Assembly (NCBI GenBank): GCA_963942565.1
Contig: OZ012690.1
Coordinates: 9,402,565 to 9,466,564, forward strand
Source: Maea johnstoni
Lineage: Eukaryota > Annelida > Polychaeta > Spionida > Magelonidae
Direction of reading: 5' to 3'
DNA: 64,000 nucleotides
Numbering within the stretch: position 1 is the stretch's first letter; each line of letters opens with the position of its first letter. A program made the translations under genes and the position numbers. Of this stretch, positions 43,981 to 54,800 are shown one piece after another. The notes beneath the pieces are model-generated. The model worked only from the letters and a program-made list of their open reading frames with translations. It had not been told where the DNA came from and did no database searches.

Positions 43981-45371
43981 TACAAATCTACAAGACAACC
44001 AAGTATGGTGGAGTATATTTATTACCAGCCACACATTCAACATCACAGCTTATGCCATCAAGACCAACCAAGAGTATTTACAACAAAAATGACAACAATA
44101 ATAATATAACTTACTAAAACAACCTCTATATCAGGGGCCAAAATGAGAGCAAAATTGCTGAATCTAACATGAGATACCATATTCGTCCGTACACTACACA
44201 ACCTTATTGACCCACCCTATTTTCTGAAGGATGTTGGAAAGGGTAAGCCACCAGACATCATTTCTGGTCTTCTGAATCTCCCTTTTTTCCTTACCTTTAC
44301 ATATGGTGTCAGTATTGACTGTATAGTGTCCTTATTTTCAAGAGCCTATACACACCTCAATGGACAGCGAGGCAGGTGGCTTGATATTTATAGCTCCACT
44401 ACTGAAGCAGCCCATTGCTGGGTTTGTCAAAACATCCCAAAATTACCCTAAAGATACATCAAAGTTGACCAAATAGTAATCAATTCATGTATTGGCCATA
44501 GGAAAGGATCCCTAAAAATTTGAGAAGATTTTATAGAACGTAATTGAGATATCTTACAGAATAGAATAGAAAACATCCCATTATGACCATAAAAATTAAT
44601 CAAAGATTACCAAAATATAATCATTTCATGTAATTGCCATAAGAAAAGATCCCTGAAAACTTGAAGAGATTACATTGAGCTGTTCTTGAGATATCTTGCA
44701 GATAAGTCTGGACACCTACGCAGACGGGAACTGGGCCAAAAACAATGTCTACCCTGAAAGAGGGGAGACATGGCCAATAAATATGATATCCTCCATCTTT
44801 TTAAAAGCCAACTGCTTAAACAAAACTATCTCCAAATAATGAATCCAATAGTATATATTACCTCTTACAGTTTTTAAAGCATTTAAGCAGTCTATCTGTC
44901 AATAATAATAACATCATACCTGCAGACAGAACTTAGAATAACATATATGTGTACGTTCTAAACGCATTTATACTCGTTTCTACTGATACAAGGGTAGAGG
45001 CTCCAGAATACGCCCAACCTGTGTTATGTTTTTTAGATTCAAAATACCACAATTCTTTAACTTCTACCCATATTATCACCCATCTACTGTATACAGTGTC
45101 AATATTGCATCAGTTTAATTAATGCGTACTCTGCGCACCCCTGAAGTCAGCATTCATTAAAGTGCCACCATGATTTGGACATTGGATCCCTATGCTAGTA
45201 ACGTACATCAGGCTGACATGATAGCTTGCCATTCAAAACCAGTGCACAACAATTAAACTGTGCATCAAAGGCTGCCTGCTAAGTCCATTATTTCATAAGC
45301 GCAAAATTAACACAGTTTATAGTATTCTTCCTACTATTATCACAAATATCGATTCACCGGATACGCAAACG
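43981..45371. other. Intergenic between GST and spartin
   Basis: No gene recognised. Two related phrases, aaaggatccctaaaaatttg (about 44503) and aaaagatccctgaaaacttg (about 44643), point to a diverged internal duplication with a period near 140 bp. About 45090-45160 resembles 61510-61580. Confidence 0.45.
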
Positions 45372-45600
45372 CCAGGTCTCCCTGCACAACCGGGATGCGG
45401 CAAATGGTCCAAATGTTGAGTTCTGCGCATGTTGGTGCGCAACTTTCTTTATAATGTAAACAATAGGAGAGTCCTCATTGGTCTCCTAGTGATGTCACAC
45501 TGAGGTGAGAGTCGAGACCCCTGGGATAGCCAGGCCTTCGCTATAGCGAATATGGTAATGGGTCTCTCCCTACCTGTCCATTGTTTTATTCATCTAAGCT
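45372..45600 (+). repeat. Repeat family I, copy 3
   Basis: Shares catgttggtgcgcaactttc, tataatgtaaac, cctcattggtct and gtgatgtcacactgag with the copy at 40963. It lies within about 35 bases of the spartin stop. The tttatt at 45585-45590 is a candidate minus-strand polyadenylation hexamer. Confidence 0.7.
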
Positions 45601-45631
45601 ATCATGCTTATGTAATATATCATTTTATTCT

Positions 45632-45848
45632 TCACTGCGTAGGGGGTTTAGAAGAGCCCCCATTTTCCGATGGTTTCTGTTTCTTTTCTTTGCCGGCATA
45701 GTCCTCAATCACAGCCTTCCCAGTATCCTTTGCAGCCCGCTTAGCGATGGCCTTGACCCCTAGGTTGTCAACGTTGTATGCTGCCATGGCGATATTCCCA
45801 GCAGAGTACATTGCATGTTCTGTAAGTTGCCCCGCGGCCTGGCCATAC
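45632..45848 (-). CDS. SPART: Spartin last exon
   Basis: The acceptor is gtatttcag and the stop is TGA at 45632-45634. It encodes YGQAAGQLTEHAMYSAGN, then AYNVDNLGVKAIAKRAAKD and a Lys/Ser/Pro-rich end, PSENGGSSKPPTQ. Confidence 0.95.
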
Positions 45849-48800
45849 CTGAAATACAACAGATAAGTCAGTTACATATCAGAATAGAAGTAATGAAGAC
45901 TGTCGGTCTTCATAGAACAATACATTTATCGAGCTGACTCTACTTTGATCTATATATGATCTATTTTGAACTTTAGTGAATTAACCCTTCTGATGCTGAG
46001 GTTACTTTCGTCCAATGCACAAAAAAGCAATATATTTTGAAAATCATCTTAATCCTGTCATATTGGTATTCATTGGAAAGCTCTTGCTGAGCACTATCAG
46101 ATGAGTCCCCATGTGACAGAGTTTCATTCGTTTCTCAGCTTTTTGTCATAATTTCATGTTGACCAAATTAGCCCCCAGCAACAGGGGTTAGGGACATGAA
46201 AAAAGCTGGATTTAATTACTCCTTGGAGTAAGAGCAAGTTATCACTGTGAATGTCAACACTTGAGCATATTAACTTACTTGTATTGCATTACTTGCACTG
46301 TTTCACTGGCAATACCCTTTCCTAAAGCTTTGGCTGCTGATTCCAGACTCATCCAAACGGTCGCAAATCCTAAAAGACAAAATGACAGGAATATTATGCA
46401 ACTATATCTGATACTTGTAACAGTGTTCATATGATAAACCATATTCCTCCGTTTAACCGCACACCCCAAATAAGCGCACCCCAACCCCTTTTTTTCTGAG
46501 AAATTTTGGAGGGGGCAAGCCAGCAGACATTTATATTTTCTTGCCTTCTGAACCCCCCCCTAAATATTGGTTTTCTTAAAGAGATAGCAAAAAAAATGGT
46601 CAGGCAGTTTTGGCTGCTACAGGCACGAATGAGATAAAGTTGTGGTTTCCCTTCTGAAAAACAACATTACTTCAAATAAAGACAAACACATTGCAATCTC
46701 TTGCGGCAAGAATTTGAAAATTGGGTGCCCAAAAATGCCAACTGTGAAATTTTTGGGCATCCTATTTTTCAAGGTAGACGACAGTATACTCAGATAATAA
46801 TCACAAACATGTATCTACTTATCGAAATAAGGCAAAATATCTCGATTTTTTATACAATGTCATGAGATACATATTGGGGTGAAAGAAATTGTATCGCATG
46901 TTTGAAAATGACATTTTAAGAAATTACTCACTGTGGGGTGATTTTTGAGGGTTTGGGTGTCCAAATGAAGCCCAGACGCCTTGCTGGCTAAGATTATGTT
47001 CTTACCATATTTTGAACTATATATCATATGTAAATGAGTGATGGGGAAAAGAATGGGTTAAAAGGAAAAATGAGGGGGGTCATTTAGGGTCAAATAATGA
47101 GTGAAGGTCAAGGTCATTGGTCTCACCTAGAAGGCCGCCCGCAGCCACTTCCATCACATTATCGACCTTTGACCTTCCGTCCGTCGTGTCTTTTTTAAAG
47201 GATGCCGGCAGATACTTCTCGCCCTGTTTTCTCAAGTGTGGCGCCACCTGCCGACCGATATACATAGTCGCAACACCAAGCTTGTCAACTGCAATGAGAG
47301 AAGACTTAACAATATAAATATCACTATATACATGACAGCTGAAGTGTTGAAGGTGATACTTTACTACTACTGCTTCTGCCACTGCTGCTACGTATCCCCC
47401 ATGAACATGATTTCAGATAATTTCAAAATGGTGGCAGTTTGTTTACTGGAGAAGATAGCAGGTAAAATGATCTCTTAGAAAAGATATAAAGGTAAGTTCC
47501 TTGACCACCTTTCGGCATCTTCATATTTAAGGCACATATCCAAAAGAACATGTGCATTCAAGCCTGTTAAGGTTAACCCTGGATACATGTAATAGCAACC
47601 ATTCAGGGAACTGGAGATTTCGTCACCAAAATACTTCTTCACCAAGAGACTTAGTCACCAAGCTTTTTCAATATCAACTGCGGGTAATATTCCCAAGCAA
47701 TCGAAGGGCCATTCAGTATATTTCTTCATTTATCTTCGTTCATAGTAGAAAGTGTACTAAATTTTCATGAAATGAAAATGACTTAAGAGAACTTTTTATC
47801 AAATTTGCTTGGTGAAAATAGATCGCTTTCCTGAGTTAAACAGTTGTTTAAGGGTATTGTGTTGTCACACATTTTGAGGCCTCTGTCGCACGCTGGTGTG
47901 ACAATGTGACAGTTGGACACCCCTGCATTTGTGTAAGGACCTACCTAGAAAACCGCTGACTTTGACGACAGCATGCGTTCCCACTCTCAAATGTTCCAGT
48001 CCTTTCTGGTACTTGGGGTCGATGGTGGCCGGCTGACTCTCTGGCTGCATGTTTCTCATGATCTCCCTGCGCCCCTTTTGCAAGAGCTGGCCCCCCTTCT
48101 CTGCACCCTTCTCCAAACCCCATGATACCCACTCAGCAGCTGAAAAAGAAGAGATGCAAATGTGTTATTTTCACATTTATGATGTTCAGGAACATGAAAG
48201 ATAAGTTAAACCCTTTATGATTATTAGAGTTTTTCTAGATTGTATGTCTGAATCAATGATAATTTTGTTATTTTTTCATGGTCTGGGGAAATGCTGCACT
48301 TTGCAGAAAGTGATTTGTATCTATGGAAAGAGAACCCTCCATGTCATTATGATTATTTCTGTGACAAGCAATGATGCAGTGTACTGTTATTTGTGATAAA
48401 ATGATTTTAAAAATTTCACATTATATTTGAAATATATTATTTAATACATTAATTATATGTAATATATTTGCTTTGTATGAAGTGGCTTGTTAATCACCAC
48501 ATTTCACTTCTAGTATTGAAATGAATTATTTTGATTGTACATGCATGATGGTATCTAACGTTAGAAATATAGTGATATACTCAAATTTAAGGAGACTATA
48601 ATTTCTTCATCGTTTAACAGAATCAAATCACTCAAATAAGGAATTATTAGAAAGGAAAAAAGAATATCAAAGAAGGATTCAATTAGGTTCAAATAATCTA
48701 CATTCTACATCTATACACTACAAAAGCATTAGAGGTAAGAACAAAATCTCAAAATAGTATATAATGTTAAAATGGTGCCAGACTTTCCAAAAGTGGCTTT

Positions 48801-51800
48801 GCCCCTTTCCCCAATGGTTCTCTAGTCTTAACTAGATATGAAGTTAACCGTACAGGAATAGAATAGTTTTTGATTCTTAAATTTTGAGGTTGATATTTTT
48901 TTAGCCCTATCTTTTCTAACATATCATTCATAAGATATGTATGAAGGAAAATTTTAAGAAAATCTGATCATCAGCATTTGTGCATGAACATATTTGATGA
49001 ATGTGTCGAAGTTGACTACAAAGCAAACCAATAACCATTGGTAATACAAGATACCAATAAAAAATGCATTATTAATCAGTAGTATAATATATAATATAAT
49101 ATAATATAATAATAGAAAAGAATGCTCATCTATCAAAGTAAATCACAAATTAATATACCACTTCTTTGACTTAACCCTTCCAATGCTAAGGTTACTTTCG
49201 TCCAAAGCACAAGGATGCAAAGATACAATATAAACCCTGCCATGTTAGTATTCATTGGAAAGGTCTCGCTGAGTACTGTTCGATGAGTACCCACATGCCA
49301 GGGTTTCGGTCATTTTCTCAGGTTTTTTGCATCATTTTGTGTGGGCAAAATTAGACACTGGCAGCACAAGGGTTAAATCTCTTTACAAGTATAGGAACAA
49401 TAAGTGCAGGTATTCTTCATTCATGATCAGAGTCATCAAGAAATAAACAAGTCCAAATATAGAAGACTAAAGATATGATATCTTATGGTAGCTTATAGGG
49501 TTAATTCCTCTTTTCTTAATTTTTCCCTTTAATAGGCCTAAAAAAAGAGTTGCTTGTTTCCTGTAACCCTACCCTAACAAGTTTTTATTCAAAAAAATCC
49601 CTACCCTAAAGATTTTATCGACCTCCCAACTTCCAATCAACGTAAAATATGCATAAAACACACATTTTTGACCAAAAAAAAAAATGCAAAAAAAAACTTT
49701 TTACAGACCTACCTACCTTTTTTTTCAGGCCGTTACAGGAAACAAACAATTTATTTTTTTAGGCCTTACCCTACTTTTATTTGACAGTTAAGCCTATGCA
49801 ATGATTTTTATTGCCTGAAATGTCTTTTGATAAGGAATATATATATTAAGCATCACATAAGAGCTCTCATAGCAGGATGTAAGATTTATGGGGTTAGAAA
49901 CTGAAAAACATGCATAGTGTTTCAAACGCGCTTTTACCCACAATTATGGACCAGGGACCTTCAAAGTTTACGAATGTGGAGGAAAAGGGTTTACGGAGGA
50001 CCTAGTTTTCAAATCCTTTCAAATTTTATAACCATTTCTTTCCGATTTTTTGTTAAAAATGAGAATTTTTTTTCAGCTGTCAGATTCTATAACTTTTGAA
50101 AAAAGTCAAAATTGCAGAAAAATGTGATACCGATCACTGAGAAATACTCTTAGCTATGACTTAATTTCAAGCAAATCCATTAACATTCGATACCCAAAAT
50201 GCATGTTTGAAGCATCCATGTTTTGGTGAAATTCTATATGGAGCACAAGGGCCACAGACATTTCCTGCTTGTGTGCAAGTCTATTGGTGCATATTCTGAT
50301 GGTCTCTTACTCTGCTCAGTGATTGCCTAGACATTCACAATTGACCGGATTATGAGGAAAAGGGTGTAGGCCTCATTTTATGTAAGTGTAAAGGTTGTCA
50401 TGCAACCATTTCTTTCCGATTTTTTGTTAAAAATGAGAATTTTTTTTCAGCTGTCAGATTCTATAACTTTTGAACAAAGTCAAAACTGGAGAAAAATGTG
50501 ATACCGATCACTCAGAAATACTCTTAGCTATGACTTAATTTCAAGCAAATCCATTCGATACCCAAAATGCATGTTTGAAGCATCCATGTTTTAATGAAAT
50601 TCTATATGGAGCAAAAGGGCCACAGACATTTCCTGCTTGTGTGCAAGCCTATTGATGCTTATTCTGTAATACCGTAAATTCTCGGAAATCTCGGCCGCCC
50701 TAGGAAACTCGGCCACTATAATTAATCTACCAAATAATTACTGGGGAAATTCGGCCACCCCCGATTCATCCAAGGACACATTTCACCAAAAGTCGGCAAT
50801 CAAGTAAATTTCATTGATATAAGAATTTTTTTTTAGATTTCCAAAGTTTGCGATTGATTTTGATTAAAAACGATCATTTCTAGTGCCACTATCCGCCAAA
50901 ACACAATCGTAGCCGAACCGGAAGTATGTAGCGTATTTCTGTAGATGGTTTCTTACTCTGCTCAGTGATTGCCTAGACATTCACAATTGACCGGATTATG
51001 AGGAAAAGGGTGTAGGCCTCATTTTATGTAAGAATCTCATAATGACCCTATATTCACAAATTCAACTCATAAGCCAACTCGAGTGACGAAGTAATTTAAA
51101 AGTGCAACAATCAAAATCAATACTAAATAATATTCGCTTTTTAAATTCTACCTGATAACCTCTTGTGTTGTTCTGTTTAAATGTAAACATATGCTCTTAT
51201 TGCAGTTGTAATTAAGAATTCAGAAAGAAGATAAAACATACCAAATAATCATCATTTTAGTTAAATCATTTTATTGTCAAAAAGTAATCTTTTAGTGTAA
51301 GGGAGCAAAAGTGATGCATAGGTGTTAACCCTGCTCTTGCTAACACCGGATATATCTGGTGCTACATATCTTGCCTGTGTGACCAACACCTGATATATCC
51401 GGTCTTTGGGTACCCTTGCACTTAGCAAAATAAAAACTACATAGGTCGATTAAAGGGGTATTGAATTATACTAGATATCAAGGTTTTACCTTTTACTATG
51501 TTTCTATTTCAGTTTGTGACGCACATTATTGAAACAGTAATAGAAATCTATGAAATCCTTCTAATTTGGTAGGTAGACCCATATAATATACCTGGTCCCA
51601 GAGGATAGGTTCTCCCATATGGGGGTCTAGCATGACAAGGGTTAGGGATAAAAGCAAAATTGTGCCAAAAAATATATTTTATAAGTAAATGGGCAGCAAT
51701 GTTATCCCCTGTTAGTACTATTTATATTGGTATATTTTATAGCCAAATTGTGGCCAAAAATTATTTCATAAGTAAATGGGCACCAATATTATCCCTTTTT

Positions 51801-54800
51801 AGTACTTATCATTTTCATAAGAGTTCATTTAATAGCAAGTTAATGAACACCAATATTTTCCACAGTTAGTACTATTTTCATAAGAGTAGATTTAATAGCA
51901 AGTAAATGAGGACCAATATTTTCCCCAGTTAGTACTAAGAGTAGGTTTAATAGCAAGTAAATGAGCACCAATATTTTCCCCAGTTAGGACTAAGAGTAGT
52001 TTTAATAGCAAGTAAATGAGCACCAGAGTAGCTTTAATAGCAAATCTGTGCCCAAAAATTATTTTATAAGTAAATGAGCACCAATATTATTCCCTGTTAG
52101 TACTGCTTTCATAAGAGTAGATTTAATAGCAAGTAAATGAGCACCAATATCATTCCCTGTTAGTACTGCTTTCATAAGAGTAGATCTAATAGCAAGTAAA
52201 TGAGCACCAATATCATTCCCTGTTGGTACTGCTTTCATAAGAGTAGATTTAATAGCAAGTAAATGAGCACCAATATTTTCCACAGTTAGTACTATTTTCA
52301 TAAGAGTAGATTTAATAGCAGGTAACTGAGCACCAATATTTTTCCCTTTTAGAACTATTTTCATAAGAGTAGCTTTACCTGTTACGAGTCCTTTGGCAAG
52401 AGTCTCACTCGTCCTGGGAGCTGCTCTAGGGGGTTGCCATGTCTGTGGGCGGGCTGTGGTGGCGCCACCTACTGCGGTGGCGCCCCCTATTGGCTCTGCC
52501 TCAGGGGTCTGCGTTCTCATGGCCGTCAGTGAGCCCATCAGTGACTCAAACTTAGACCTCTGCTCCTCCGAGACGTTGTCAGGGATCATGACCCCCACCG
52601 AACAACCTGTCATAGCGAAAATACAAAGATAAATTTGGAATTACATTTACCATTTTATACCTTTTTTCTGCCATATTGTGGCAAAACCATAACAAGACAG
52701 TTAGGCCTAAAAATAATTGTTGTTTCCTGTAACGGTCCTAAGAAATAGGGTAGGTAGGTTGGTAAAAAATATTGATTTTTTACTGACGTACCCTGAGAAA
52801 ACCATTGCCTAAGACCAAGTCTCTGGCAACTTTCTCACTAGCCTCGAGCTGGCTTCAAACCTGAGCAGCAGGGGCTTAGCCGCCTATGCGTCCAGCGTGT
52901 CATTTGGACACCCAGAACACTGTTTTTTGACAGTTTGGACACCCAAAAGTTTATGTCATAATTTGCTGATGATGACTTTTCTTAGAAGATAGAAGATGTA
53001 GAAGCTGTAGTGTCACTTTTGTAAGACACACAAAGTAGTTACTGGCCTAAAAAATCAAAATCTGTAAATTTAAAGGGTTTATTTTATTACTTGTATGTAC
53101 TTTGTACCACACTTTGGACACGCAAAAGTCTATGAAACCTCCATTTGGACACCCTGTTTTCAAATATTGACTAAGACCATGCGGAGCAGTAAGTGGCAAC
53201 ATCCTAGACCACTCTGCTATTGGGGCAGGACCATAAGAGTTTACAGATTACTTCACAGAAGGATTAATGATACATGGATTTTTTGTGGACCATGCTAGTT
53301 TTCATGAGTAAATTGATTTCATGCATGGAACAATTTGGATGTGGGTTTGATATGACAATTCCACCATGAATAAAACAGAGGCCCAAATAGTTTCTTATGG
53401 TATTCTCTACTTAAATCCAAGTTCCAACCAGTGCCAACCTTCATACAAGAAGTATATTGCTGTTAGTCATTAGCAGTAAGGTAGCTGCTAATGACGTAGT
53501 TGCACCAACAGCCCTGTTAGAGGCTATTTACAGCCTAAAATGGCCGCCACCAGTGTCTGCATTGTGTGTCTGTTAAGGAGGTGTTCAAACAGCAATATAC
53601 TTCTTGTATGAAGGTTGGCACTGGTGGGAACTTGGATATAAGTAGAGAATACCACGAGAAACTATTTGGGCCTCTGTTTTATTCATGGTGGAATTGTCCT
53701 TTAATATGAGACCTGGAAATCCAACCTGAAGAGAATGACTTGCTAAAAGACTTTTCTTTAGCATGATCCCATGCTTTTCTTAAGCATGATTCATGGGTAG
53801 ATCATAAATTATAGCAAAGATAAAATCTTCCTATAAATTTATTCACAATATGATTTATTTTGCAATATTAAAAAGCGATGCATCACAAAACCGTTAAATC
53901 TTTAAATTTTATATAGGAAATACAGTACATGAAAAACAGCCTTAGAAATTTATAGAGTCCCTGAGCTCTAAGTGCACATGAGCATTAAGTTTAAAGAAGG
54001 AAATACACAGAAAATGGGTCCTCTAAAAAAATAAAATTCATATTTTTGCTGAACAACAATACCAAGTAATGGCTAACGGAAAGGTTAAACTAAAAAAATA
54101 AATGATAATAATCAAAACAGGTCATTGGGTAGTTTTGCCTGCTAATGGCATTTATTGCAAAACTTATCTAGAATAATTAAAAGTTTAACTAAGAACTAAG
54201 GAAAGTTAGTAAAAACAATTAAATCTACAAACCAATGGTATAAACAGGAAGATAAGTAATACAGTTATATTGGGAAAAAAGTTCACCAGTTTCTGCCAGG
54301 GTTTTCAGGTTACTTGACAACTAAGCTGATCAAAAGTTTAAAAGATTACAGGTGAACTTGGATATGACGGACCACTGTACGACAGATTTTTGCATATGAC
54401 GGATGATATGCTTGGTCCCAGTCCGATGCATATCAAGTATTTGTCATATGTGTACAACGGATTTTGCATATCACGGACCAATTTTCCTGGTCCCACTGGG
54501 TCCGTCATATCCAAGTTCACCTGTATATATTTCAGAAAACCAGGTAAAGAATTCTGTTCAGAGCACAACCAACAGTGGTTTGTTGTGACAGGGGAGAGGA
54601 GAGAACAAGTGTGGGGGCCAATTTCCACACAATCAAATTAGGCATAATTTTTGTTAAAACTTAAGTCAAGTTTACCTATAATCTAGCTCCTTTTTGACAT
54701 TAAAAAAATTGTTTGTTTCCTGTAATGTTCTGGGGAAAATATGGTAGGTAGGCAAAATGTGAAAAATGTGTTTCATACATGTTTTATGTTGATAGGGAGT

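Noticed and set aside
52059-52378. The 21-residue repeats as part of normal spartin
   Set aside because: Splicing at 52379 into 48139 restores the conserved EWVSWGL segment in phase, so the repeats are intronic unless retention is shown.
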